Assembly: GCA_002751075.1 (NCBI GenBank)
Contig: NAOQ01000105.1
Location: 154,522 to 168,634 of the forward strand
Direction: 5' to 3'
Origin: Ichthyophonus hoferi
Lineage: Eukaryota; Opisthokonta; Ichthyosporea; Ichthyophonida; Ichthyophonidae
DNA length: 14,113 nucleotides
Shown here: positions 1 through 8,613 of the stretch, piece after piece
Layout of the letters: every line of letters starts with the position of its first letter
Numbering within the stretch: the stretch's first letter is position 1
Position numbers and translations under genes: made by a program
The notes under the pieces: model-generated
Databases searched by the model: none
Told to the model about the DNA's origin: nothing
Seen by the model: only the letters and a program-made list of their open reading frames with translations

Positions 1-42
1 TGATCTAAGAGTTCAGATGGTTAGTTACTAACCTCCTTACTA

Positions 43-90
43 TTGATAAGATAAATTGATAAGATATAGTGTTTTGGTATTGATAAGATA
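43..90 (+). promoter_or_regulatory. Three copies of TTGATAAGATA in LTR U3 (GATA-type motif array)
   Basis: TTGATAAGATA occurs at 43-53, 56-66 and 80-90. The partner LTR has the motif once (complement at 1145-1155). Each unit contains GATAAG, the core bound by GATA zinc-finger factors in fungi, animals and plants. A role as enhancer sites for the element is inference. What is seen is the motif and its change in copy number. Confidence 0.5.
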
Positions 91-113
91 AACTGATATA
101 CATATCAGTTTAT
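88..113. promoter_or_regulatory. Perfect 12-bp-stem palindrome in the LTR
   Basis: ATAAACTGATAT and its reverse complement are separated by two bases, giving a 26-bp near-perfect palindrome directly after the GATA-motif array and about 50 bp before the TATA box. The same palindrome is intact in the other LTR at 1122-1147. It could be a dimeric factor site or a cruciform seed. The function is unknown. Confidence 0.6.
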
Positions 114-241
114 TATGACCAATAAGGAAATAGATAATGATGTGCCCAGGGTGGCAATCAGGTATATAAGGCCTCCGTACTCAGTACTAAGGCACCAGTT
201 CCTGAATTAAAGAATAAAAGTATCTTGTTAGTGTTGGAACA

Positions 242-470
242 TTGGTATTTTTGTGGGGGTCCAAAGTGTCATCAGGTCGGTCACTGATTAGTAAATAAGT
301 TTAAGTGCGACATCAAGTGATGCCAAGACGCCTAGCTGTAAAGGAAAGGGTCGAGGTGCCAACTAGCTCCAGTGAGGAGGATTTATCATTAGCGGTACTT
401 ACAAGGAAAACACAGATCGTAAATCAAGAAAGAAGACTCATTGGGTGGCAACAACCTAAGTCTTTAATTA
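242..470 (+). mobile_element. Internal leader and start of coding region, left arm (copia-like fossil)
   Basis: Immediately after the LTR comes TTGGTATTT followed by a G-run. TGGTAT resembles the start of the initiator-Met-tRNA primer-binding site used by many copia elements, but the match is short. The leader to about 360 is shared, inverted, with the right arm. It includes a short reading frame starting MPRRLAVKERVEVP that is present in both arms and may be the gag start. Beyond 360 the two arms diverge. I cannot place the 361-470 sequence in a known gag domain. Confidence 0.5.
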
Positions 471-993
471 GAAATAAAAAGGAAATTGAGAGATTGGCAA
501 CCAGCAACCGTCAATTTTTTAACAGGGTTGTAGACATGGTGGTCAATCTCATGCACCACTGGTGCCTCTTCTGTCTCTTTGGCATGATTCTCTGAAATTA
601 TTTCATCCATAGTGTGTTCTGGAGCTGGGGTTCCGGTTAACTGCAGCTTGTTGAGAGGAAAGAGATTCTCAACAAATCTAACATCAAGGATATTATTACC
701 TTCTTCTTTTGTAAGTCGTAGATCCCGTATTCCTTTTGGGTCAGGGGATATTCTACAAAGATTCCCTCTCTTCCCTGTGGCGTCAGCTTTGAGTGACCCT
801 CTTCTTTGAAGATCACTTGACAACCAACTGCTCTGAGGCGATGTTTTGGGGCTCTTGTTTGGTACCCTGGGGTAGATGGCACCTCGACTCTTTCCTTTAC
901 AGCTAGGCGTCTTGGCATCACTTGATGTTGCACGTAAACTATTTACTAATAAGTGACCGACCTGATGACACTTTGGACCCCCACAAATACCAA
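470..993 (-). mobile_element. Copia pol remnant: integrase C-terminal/linker region plus leader (fossil)
   Basis: Read on the minus strand from the reversed LTR, this has the same primer-site-like start and leader as the left arm, then a segment typical of the region after the copia integrase core. A cysteine-containing phrase (RAVGCQVIF) is followed by KLTPQGREGIFVEY and a YGIYD...KKVI phrase, matching the family pattern K-L-x-P...GIF-x-GY...Y-R-x-Y-D...V. A glutamate-rich linker follows. Gag, protease and the integrase core are not present here. The copy is broken, with a large internal loss and at least a couple of smaller breaks. Assignment to Ty1/copia rests on these motifs read by eye. 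Confidence 0.75.
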
Positions 994-1197
994 TGTTCTA
1001 ACACTAACAAGATACTTTTATTCTTTAACTCGGGAACTGGTGCCTTAGTACTGAGTATTGAGGCCTTATATACCTGATGGCCACCCTGGGCACATCATTA
1101 TCTATTTCCTTATTGGTCATAATAAACTGATATGTATATCAGTTTATCTTATCAATAGTAAGGAGGTTAGTAACTAAACATTTAAACTCTTAGATCA
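994..1197 (-). repeat. LTR, reversed copy
   Basis: Read on the minus strand it begins TGATCTAAGAG at 1197 and ends TTAGAACA at 994, again TG...CA. It carries the same TATA-like box (complement at 1065-1072), AATAAA signal (complement at 1017-1022) and 12-bp-stem palindrome (1122-1147) as the forward LTR, but only one GATA-type unit. At 204 bp it is short for copia LTRs but within their range. Confidence 0.85.
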
Positions 1198-1204
1198 AGG
1201 TTTA

Positions 1205-1990
1205 TCCCACATTTACCGAACTCTAACATACTTTGACAGGCTGCTCATATGGGATGTATAGAGGCATGAGTCTTAGTCAACTGTGTACTTGTTCTGAGTT
1301 TATAAGAACTCATCCAATGTTTGATTCTAATTAAATTCACTAACATAATTGCAGAGAAACATTTGAATAATTTACATATCCAATTAGGGTGAGCAGTATC
1401 CTCTATCATAGGGAGTTGTAGTATGCAAACGAATTTGTTCAAAAGAGTATGAAGGTATGTGGAGTGGATGTCTAGTTGAATCAGTTCATAATAAGGGCTA
1501 GATGTGATTGCAATTAGTATCTAAGTGGTAATGAAGCTGGTCACTAGAAATAAGATGTTGAAGAAGTCTTTATTCTTGACTTCCGTGTTTCTCTGAACAC
1601 ATAAGCAAGCACTATTTGTGTAACATTGCCATAGTCATCCCTCTTTCTGTTGTCAACTTACAACGTGCATAGGATAGCTTTTTCCTTGGGGACCTGATTG
1701 CGAAGGATCAAATTCCTGGTGTGGAACTTATTAATCAAGCCGTGTTTGGTGTACATAACCATGATCTATGCCATATTGTCCTGTGCTTGCATGGCCTCCT
1801 TGTAGTTTTTAGGATCTGTGATCCCAGATGCATTTGGGCTAGTGATAATAATGGACATAACCATAGCCTTGCTGGCTGTGTCGGTTAAAGGAGTGTGATG
1901 CCCATACTTGTAGCTGCTTCTGATTGTTCCCAGAGCATAGTGACAGTGAGCATGTGTGGTTGCATCAGTATCTGCTCAATGAACTAGTCT
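1205..1990 (-). mobile_element. Ty1/copia reverse transcriptase fossil
   Basis: On the minus strand, conceptual translation shows the order of landmarks of the copia RT N-terminal half. There is a phrase like DPKNYKEAMQAQD, corresponding to the usual 'P-x-x-Y-K-E-A-M' start. Then come KRDDYGNV (family K-R-D-x-x-G-N-V), a block like ILIAITSSPYYELIQLDIHS (family L-L-A-I-A...E-L-H-Q-L-D-V-K-T-A-F-L) and finally DTAHPNWICKL, corresponding to the 'V-C-K-L-x-K-A-L-Y-G-L' stretch. The order runs from high to low coordinates, confirming orientation. The copy is heavily broken and far more decayed than the LTR pair beside it. It stops at about 1200, where the right LTR begins, which suggests the young element landed in or next to it. 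Confidence 0.8.
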
Positions 1991-1999
1991 AAACTCTCT

Positions 2000-2440
2000 C
2001 TCTCTCATTAGAAGGAAAGAATTCAGGAGCTGGTATAAAAATCCCAGAAATAGGAGGCAAGGAAGGTGTAAGAATCATTACCAGGTCGTTATGTAAAGAC
2101 TCTCTGAAATAGGTAATTCCTAGTATCAAGAGTGGGCTAATTAGAGGGATTTGATATGGAGGTAATGTTATCATCATTAGAGTAAGATGCAGTCATAGAA
2201 GTAATGTATTCTGGATAAGAACATAAGCTTCCTTTTTGGATAAGGCAGTATTTTGCAGAGTTTTTGGTCATTTGTGTGGCTCTAAGGTAGAACGCGTCAC
2301 CTTACTAATTTGAGGTGAGCATGGAACACTGCCTTTGAATTTGTATGCTTGCAGTGAATTGGTTTTTACAATTGCAATTGGTTGGTTGCAGGAGCTTGAG
2401 TTGATATGCTTGATGATTTAGGCAGTAGCAGTCATCAATC
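2000..2440 (-). mobile_element. Probable gag-to-RT linker of the decayed minus-strand copia element
   Basis: This segment lies between the gag-like and RT-like blocks on the same strand. Its translation is rich in P, S and N (for example SLPPISGIFIPAPEFFPS), a composition usual for the variable linker just before copia RT. No protease or integrase motif is recognisable, so gag and RT blocks lie much closer together than in a complete element. A short CT run sits at 1994-2006. The assignment rests mostly on position. Confidence 0.45.
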
Positions 2441-3080
2441 CAAATGATAGAAATATCTTGATGAAATTGGGTCCGTTTTGGTTGAGATAACACTTGGCAA
2501 TTGTGTGCATGACATGAGTGTCAGTATAAAGCTGACAAAAGGATTTTATAGAATGTGGTTGCATGTATGTAAAATCTTTTGGTTTGACATGTGGTACCCT
2601 TAGTTAGATAATTTAGAGAACGTGGTGGCTTTAATTCTGAACATGAAGTAAAAAAGGAATGTATCAATGTAGTGGTCCTTGGATTTTCAGGAAATCTAAG
2701 TTAGGTCTGAGACTTTGCCAAGAATAGAGAAGAGCAATTGCTCATAATACATGCGTATTAGAAGTAATGGCTAAATAAATGTCTTTCAGACAGTTAACTA
2801 GACTACTAAATCTGTTAAGAAACTTAGTTAGAGTTTCTGTAAGTTTGAACTTAATGTCACTAAGTTGGTTAGATATATGATTGAAAGTGTTAGATTTGGC
2901 TGCACCACAATGGTGATTGAGGAGTTTGAAGTTGTTGAATTCCCAGTGATTAGTATCAAGGATTTTGATACACGCGTTTCGGTATTTCTTTTTTCTGATG
3001 AAGTGATGACGATAAAGTTATATAGTACACCGTATCAGGCAGAAATGGGCCAGTTTCTTGAGAAATTTGTAGATCAGTAA
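2440..3080 (-). mobile_element. Ty1/copia gag fossil (UBN2-like capsid region and zinc-knuckle-like end)
   Basis: The minus-strand translation around 2960-2700 contains GAAKSN...LSDIKFKLTETLTKFLNRF, then SSLVNCLKDI, then AIALLYSW. This follows the pattern of the copia gag (UBN2/DUF4219-type) domain: small-residue GAAK phrase, 'L-x-x-L-K-F-x-E-G-x-T-L-x-x-F-L-N-R-F-x-x-L-V-x-x-L-K', then 'A-x-x-L-L-x-S-L-P'. Further along, at about 2550-2470, a C...H...C-Y-x-L-N-x-G-P pattern resembles the gag zinc knuckle (CX2CX4HX4C family) in degraded form. The copy is broken. It shares strand and state of decay with the RT block at 1205-1990 and probably belongs to the same element. Confidence 0.65.
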
Positions 3081-3089
3081 AAATGAAAA

Positions 3090-3925
3090 CAAGGGTCAAT
3101 CTATTTTCACAACAATCTTGATGGTACATGATCAAAATTTCTTCTTTTCAATTTTGAAAAGAGGTAAGTAAATGATTATTGACTGTAAAGAAGAGTTTAG
3201 AATTGAGGTGTTGAAGATAAATTTTAGATGTGTCTGATAGATGTATCAAAACTGAAGGATTTTGGTTTGATTATGCTGGCTGTTGAGATTGAATAATTGA
3301 TGTATTGGGTGTTATTGTTATGTTTGGAAAAGGATCAATGTCCCTTAGTACTTGCGATCAGTGAACTGTTTCTCGTTTAAAAATTTCAGTTAATTGTATC
3401 GAAATTTGTTTGATTTAATCAGATAATTGTTATATGAGTAGATCATGCCTATAATTTTGTTATTCCATAGTGTCCAAGTTTTGGTTAAGAATAAATTGTA
3501 TTTTTCTGTAAAGAGAGTTGGTGTCTGTAAGTGGAGTCAACAAAATAATATTTTGTTTCATAAAAGTGGTTTTCCGATTGGTGTTATATATATAATTAAT
3601 ACATTGTAAATTAAGTTGTTTTGGTAATGAGACGTTACTCAAACTTCTAGTAATGGCTTTGGTTGTACAAATACTTATGTATCTTGTGATAATGAAAAAA
3701 TTGCTAGATAGGATTTTATAGAACGGATTCTATTGGTAATAAGTTAAGAAATGGTGTCATAATGTTCTTGTTATAGTGGTCCTGATTGTATTGGGTCAAT
3801 GAAGCAGTAACTATTGAGTTAAAATTGAATTGGTCTTGATAAGTTGCAGAAAATTGCATTAATATTGTGGAAGCATGCAAGAATGGCCTGTAACGCTATT
3901 AGAAACTGGACCTGAACCCGATTCA
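3090..3925 (-). other. AT-rich stretch between two copia blocks, content unassigned
   Basis: I see no motif here that I can assign with confidence on either strand. The minus strand has several short open stretches with N, Q and S-rich translations, of the kind found at the start of copia gag, and could include an old 5' end or an LTR. No LTR pair was detected by eye. I treat it as unclassified transposon-derived sequence. Confidence 0.35.
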
Positions 3926-3929
3926 CAAA

Positions 3930-4212
3930 TTAGTTATGGTGGAGTCGCTTTTAGAGTCAAAGATTGTTTACTTGTATATGGAACGTTTCTCAAATCAAAT
4001 TTGGTACATTTAATTACACTTATGGTATCTTCCATTGAATCTATTCCAACTCTTACTCTTTTAGAATTATCTATATCAACGGAGATAAAGGCCCTGTTGA
4101 TATTTACAGTGCCTGCAGTAATAGGAATAAGTGTATGTTCTATGTAAGGATATGTTAATATTTGCTGGTCTGAATGTTTCTTCCGTTTAAGATGTCTCTT
4201 GTGTTTGATCAT
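3930..4212 (-). mobile_element. Probable Ty1/copia protease-region fossil
   Basis: The minus-strand open stretch reads NINRAFISVDIDNSKRVRVG, then IDSMEDTISVIKCTKFDLRN, then VPYTSKQSL. This follows the downstream half of the copia aspartic protease: '...F...x-V-x-V-G-D-G-x-x-x-x-I-x-G-x-G-x-V-x-F-x-L-x-N-V-L-Y-V-P-x-L-x-x-N-L'. The match is by pattern only and the region is broken. An overlapping plus-strand open stretch (3875-4147) shows no family resemblance and is judged a shadow. Because it lies upstream of, not between, the gag and RT blocks at 1205-3080, it is probably from another copy. Confidence 0.5.
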
Positions 4213-4597
4213 GGTCTCTTTGACTAAAGCTGGCTATTTTTTATCTTGGATCAGCATCTGCCAATTAAATTTGGTTTATGTGGTTCTGGTACTTCTAGCT
4301 GGTTAACCTGGTAGTTGTTGTTTTTTAATTAACTGTATGCTTAGAACTAAAAACCACTAGCACATCTAATGCTTTTTTATATTTAAACAACTAGAATAGA
4401 GAGGAGTTTTCATTAAATACATCAAACCTTATCGTGTCTTATACACTACTCTTCATTATTGGTTGATTCAAACTTGGTTTCATTATCAGTATAGTGATGT
4501 GATGATTTCATATGCTTTTTTCAATTAGGTTATTCATAATAGAGTTTTAAGACAATACCACTACTTGTTAACTTAATAATATGTGGAAACGTTAATA

Positions 4598-4629
<32 letters not shown>

Positions 4630-4804
4630 AATACTGCATATGATGCGCCTCATTTAATGTATAAATTATCATCCTTGTTGTGATTGGCACTTTAGGATTG
4701 TAAAAACTTTGAGAATCATGAGATACATGATGTAATTGGTAATTATAGTGAATAATGCAATTGCGTGCAATTAGGATTTCTAATCAAGACATTGGTCTCA
4801 ACAG
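4213..4804. other. AT-rich spacer without recognisable gene
   Basis: No open reading frame of note and no family motif on either strand. It contains the (TA)13 microsatellite listed separately. Confidence 0.5.
4604..4629. repeat. (TA)13 microsatellite
   Basis: Uninterrupted alternating T and A for 26 bp inside AT-rich spacer DNA. Likely to be length-polymorphic. Confidence 0.95.
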
Positions 4805-5665
4805 GAGGCCGTGTGATTCATTGGCAAAATGTAATGGATCACAACTATGTACATAGAATTCTCAATGATTAATGAGTTAGAGACTTGGATGTATATTTAG
4901 GGAGGAAATCCCAAAGGATACCACCGTTCTCTGCAGGTTATGGATGCACCATAAAAAGAATGAACAAGCCAGGGTGGTGGTCACTCAACACAAAGCCGGA
5001 TCCTGTACACAACACAAAATAGGGGTTAAAAACAAAAACTTCTTTAATATATCCTCCTTAGTCACAGGCTTTATCAGTGTCTGCATATTTATTGCAATCT
5101 CTGTAGCCTGGCTACATGAGCTGACTTAACTAGACCTCGCATTGACTTATCTACACACTACCCTATCCTAATTTATCTATATGTACCAACCATAAATCAT
5201 GAAGAAGTCAAAAAAACTGAAATGGATATGCAAGCTAGCTAAATGCTTATGTGGCTTGCATATTAATGAACTTGAGTGGAACAAGATCCTTGATAGATTC
5301 TTCCAATCACAAATCATGTACCCTGCAGGCAAGGTCCCATGGTTCTTCATATCACACCACAGTGGCCATGTCCTGGCACTATGCTGCTATGCCAATAATG
5401 TAATTATTGTATCTGAGCACATGCTCACTAGGAAGGCTCTAATCTCAACATTTAATAAACCATTTCTAAATATGAATTGAAGATGGCCTACTAAATGTTT
5501 TCCTTAGGTTTACAATTAAAACGTTTGACTAGAGTATGGAGCTCTCACAAACTGGGTATATCAAGGAACTTGTCTGAGCACATGGGCAAGAGAATGGCCG
5601 ACTGAGCCACTCTTCCATGCTGCCAGAACACACTAAAGAAATACCAAACAAGAATCTACAATATT
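4805..5665 (+). mobile_element. Ty1/copia reverse transcriptase fossil, plus strand
   Basis: Landmarks of copia RT appear in the correct order on the plus strand. HWQNVMDHNYV resembles the 'W-x-x-A-M-D-x-E-Y' start. Then come KKNEQARVVV (4953-4982 region), a block like IFIAISVAWLHEL, then WICKLAKCLCGL...EWNKILDRFF (5223-5310 region; family 'V-C-K-L-x-K-x-L-Y-G-L-K-Q-x-P-R-x-W-x-x-x-L-D'), the catalytic-palm neighbourhood around 5380-5420, and MELSQTGYIKELV (5536-5574; family 'I-x-L-S-Q-x-x-Y-I-x-x-L-L'). It is broken several times. The IAIS...EL...LD block and the preceding NKxFFNI phrase match the minus-strand RT at 1205-1990, so both derive from one lineage, but the opposite orientation shows they are different insertions. 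No LTR was found on either side. Confidence 0.8.
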
Positions 5666-6500
5666 GTTCACTACTATTTCCGATTATATCCTGTGTTCTC
5701 ATAATTTTCAAGGCACCTACAATGTCAGAGTGCCGAGAGTTGCTGGAATAACTATTTACTTAATAGCTAGATGTATTATACATAGTTATTACATTACATA
5801 TATATATATATATTATAGAATACATTTTTCTACATATACAAAAGTTAACAAGTAGATGGATTAACTTAATAATTTCAATAAAAATATTATAACCAGTAGA
5901 AATAGAATGGAATTAGTACATTGCCATATAATCTATAAATATGGACCTGAATCAATTAGTAACATGATGCCACATATGTTACATAGAAATCTTTGCAGTA
6001 TAAAGTTTAAACACTTGGCTTCTCAATCATAGCTAATATAAAAAGAAAATAGCTTTGCTAAAATTCTTTACAGTTTTAAACGTGCAAGTGAAATTAGAGA
6101 CAAGGAAATGTAAAAATAAGTTAAATAATTAATTAATAACTGATCAAAAAACATCGAAAATTACTGCTTTAATATTATTCATCTTAAGCAATTTGATTTC
6201 CCCCAAGAATATCAAGAGGAGAAAAGCACAATAGTCAGATATACCCATCTGGAACAAGCCTTTATTTTTGAACAAGCTGAATTTTCTAATTTACACAAAG
6301 CCTCTTTTTCTCTTGATTCTTCCAAACCTAATAAAATATGCATTTATTTAGCCCTGACAAAAGGTTGATTATCAATTGCCCAACTACAGTAACCAATACA
6401 GACACAGGAGAAACTACATCTTTTGATAAAAACGTGACTTTCAGTTTTAACCATTAGGATGATAATAGAAAGATCAATTGATATCTTAGTACACTACCAT
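5666..6500. other. AT-rich region without recognisable gene
   Basis: Short ORFs only. The first 100-200 bp may be a further decayed tail of the copia RT/RNase H region, but no motif is clear enough to claim. A (TA)8 run occurs at 5798-5813. I see nothing else. Confidence 0.4.
5798..5813. repeat. (AT)8 microsatellite
   Basis: Sixteen bases of uninterrupted alternating A and T. Confidence 0.9.
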
Positions 6501-6509
6501 TGACCAATA

Positions 6510-6830
6510 TGATAGTGAATAATCACAAAAACCAACTCTATTTTCAAACCATGGTAATTGGCATTTACAACTCTACTAAGCATCCAATCCTTAACTATTT
6601 ATTTAATTATAATTGGTGACGTCATTGAGTGAATTAAGTTACCTAATGTTATAGTTTAGTTACCAAATAGGAACTTTCTCTAATACTTCTTAATTATTAG
6701 AAGTTCATTATCAGTTAAACAATCAAAACATATGTATTAGCACTTATACATCTCAAATTAATTTTCAGTTTTAATTTAATGACTCATTCTATAAGCACAA
6801 GACCAAAATACTTCAAGATAGACGGAATTC
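6510..6830 (+). repeat. Family A repeat, copy A1 (unclassified)
   Basis: It shares with copy A3 the ordered landmarks CCAAC..CTATTT..AAACCATGGTAA, then TCCTTAAC/TCCTAATT..., AATTGGTGAC(G/A)TCAT, and CTATAAGC...AAATACTT at its right end. It is more diverged than the A2/A3 pair and the edges are approximate. No coding capacity is seen. It may be a decayed non-autonomous element or part of a larger noncoding repeat. Confidence 0.55.
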
Positions 6831-7810
6831 TTTTGACAAAAAATCAGTCAACACGGTAAAATAGAAATCAACTACTGCAACAGCTGCATATGATAGAGAG
6901 TGCATGGGACTAAGAACTGAAACTTTAAATGTAACTGTCTTCTGATTCAAAAGATAGCTGTCTTCATAGACCCTTAGAAAATGTTATTATCGAATATTTT
7001 TGATTGGAAATCACGATCACAAGTAATTGTGTGAACACTAAAATTTGCAATTGAAAATTACCCAATTTCATACTTTTCAAAATCTCAACAATTCTGGAGT
7101 AGTACCAAGAGCAACGAGAGCAAGAACTTAATCGATACCCCAGAAAGGCATGCATTGCAACTAACATACCTATTATTGTTATAGGATCTGGTTATTCTAC
7201 ACAAATAAGTTAGCAAGTAGGAGTGTTATATTAATAACCTTATGTGGCACATTTTCATTAGTAGAAAACGCAATTACTTAGTGATTTCATATGTACAATA
7301 AATTAGGCCATTAATTAATCACAAATCAATTCAAACATATTGCAAATAGAAAGCGTTAATATTCTGGATTAAACATTTGTCTTGTTAATTGTAATAATTA
7401 TAAAAGAACGCCAGCATAGTTATGGTTCTAAACACGTTATATAATTAGAAACAACTAACAGGCCAATCCAGGAAATATCAGCACTAAACCAATCTATTGG
7501 TAGGCGCTCAATTAGAGCCTCAAGTATTATTATTCTCAATTATAATAATTAATCCAATTAACTATGCCCAAGGAATCCCAGAAGGATCAAGAAAAATTAC
7601 TTGGTTACATTCATCCAGATCACACTTATATTTTGCAAATTACAGGTATTTCTGACCTGTAAAGAGTGTCCCTTTTTGGTGATTCTAATTTCTAAAAGAA
7701 GTTTACTTTATACCTAGATCCTAGCAAAACTACAATGATTTATTAGCATACTATAACATATGACCTGATAGCAGGAAAACCCAAGACCTCAGATGAGGAT
7801 CTGATTTTCA
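6831..7810. other. AT-rich region without recognisable gene
   Basis: Only short ORFs without family resemblance. The longest is 67 codons on the minus strand, 6964-7167, and its translation looks random. No repeat shared with the rest of the window was found by eye. Confidence 0.4.
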
Positions 7811-7829
7811 ACCTTTAATTTACTATTGG

Positions 7830-8545
7830 TGTGGAGAAGACCAGCTTCAGATTGCAATGGAAGAAGAATCCAATGTTGATTTCAGCTTGTGTGGTAATTA
7901 TCACACCCATGTTCAGAATGGCAGCTGATTATTGTGTTGAAGTATTTCAGCTACTATGAGTGTTTAACCAAACATTTTGTTGATGTCTAGTACAAAAATA
8001 CTTATCATTTATATAGTATTGAAACTCTAAATGTTAAGAAGCGTCCAGAATGAGGCTACAATCGGTAATTAAGACTTGGGCATTAATTAATGATAGTTAA
8101 TTAATTCAACGATGTTACTAATTGTTTTTAATTAGGACTGAATGCTTAGGGCAGTCTAGAGTGTAAATTTACCGTGGTTTTAAATAGTGTTGGTCATTGG
8201 TTTTAATCAAATACAGAGTGATTAATGATGCATGTGATATGTAGATTTAAGTATGATCCCTTGAAACGTTTTTGGATGACTTGTTTACAACAACAGTTGA
8301 TATATAAGTTCTTTAATAGTCCTTTAAATGATTATAGAGCAGCTTATTCCTAAGAACATGTCATAGAACAGCCACATTAAGCTCTTATTGGGGAATGTAT
8401 TTATACATGTGCAATAATGACGTGATCAACTTGGTTTGAAACAATTCAACAACTACATAACCAGCAAACCTGGACTTAGTCTAGATTATAATTACAAGTT
8501 GCAATAATAAACTTGAGTATGTATACTTAGTGTAATTTTAGTAGA
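7830..8545 (-). repeat. Family A repeat, copy A2 (inverted arm)
   Basis: Read on the minus strand it is colinear with copy A3. GACTAAGTC followed by TTGCTGGTTAT (8486-8460 region) comes first, then CCAACACTATTTAAAACCA (8193-8175), CTTAATTACCGATTG (8073-8059) and ATAATCAG (about 7932). The interval from the CCAACACTATTT core to ATAATCAG is about 261 bp here and 262 bp in A3, so the alignment is nearly gap-balanced over that part. I estimate 65-75% identity from the stretches aligned. The outer end near 8557-8565 has a short GC block (CCCCCGGGG), odd in this AT-rich DNA, which may mark the boundary. Confidence 0.7.
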
Positions 8546-8613
8546 TAGCTATAAGTCCCCCGGGGCCAGAGACATCAATTAGAAGAATTTCTATCTTTAA
8601 GCTGAAATTATTA

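Larger units (their letters stand above)
1..241 (+). repeat. LTR, forward copy
   Basis: The repeat starts TGATCTAAGAG and ends GTTGGAACA, matching the TG...CA rule of LTRs. The outer boundary is set by alignment with the reversed copy, so the LTR appears to begin exactly at base 1. It contains a TATA-like box (TATATAAG, 163-170) and an AATAAA polyadenylation-type signal (213-218), in the order expected for U3-R-U5. This copy is 37 bp longer than the reversed one because part of the U3 region (about 54-90) repeats a TTGATAAGATA unit. Confidence 0.85.
1..1197. mobile_element. Head-to-head pair of truncated Ty1/copia-like LTR elements (fossil)
   Basis: Two copies of the same LTR, one forward at the left edge and one reversed at the right, face each other across about 750 bp of internal sequence. 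The inverted homology covers the LTRs plus about 115 bp of the adjacent internal leader, so positions 1-360 pair with 879-1197. The middle (361-878) is not shared between the arms and holds a copia pol remnant on the minus strand. The LTRs differ at about 9 of 204 aligned positions by my count (about 96% identity), so this is the youngest element in the window. It is broken: most of gag and pol is absent. I infer an inverted or self-inserted product of one family rather than an ordinary insertion, where the LTRs would be direct repeats. The right end abuts older copia debris at 1198. The left flank is outside the window, so a target-site duplication cannot be tested. Confidence 0.85.

Noticed and set aside
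2865-3080. Plus-strand ORF of 71 codons
   Set aside because: The opposite strand carries recognisable copia gag phrases across the same bases, and the plus translation has no family resemblance.
3875-4147. Plus-strand ORF of 90 codons
   Set aside because: It overlaps the minus-strand protease-like block. The hydrophobic translation is what the antisense of that block would give.
3930-4212. Possible capsid protein of a Polinton or virus-like element
   Set aside because: The phrase order fits the copia protease better, and no polymerase B, integrase or packaging ATPase motif of such elements occurs nearby.
5664-5855. Plus-strand ORF of 63 codons after the RT fossil, considered as the copia RNase H region
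   Set aside because: No RNase H or pre-RNase H motif could be matched, and the tail is driven by the (AT) microsatellite.
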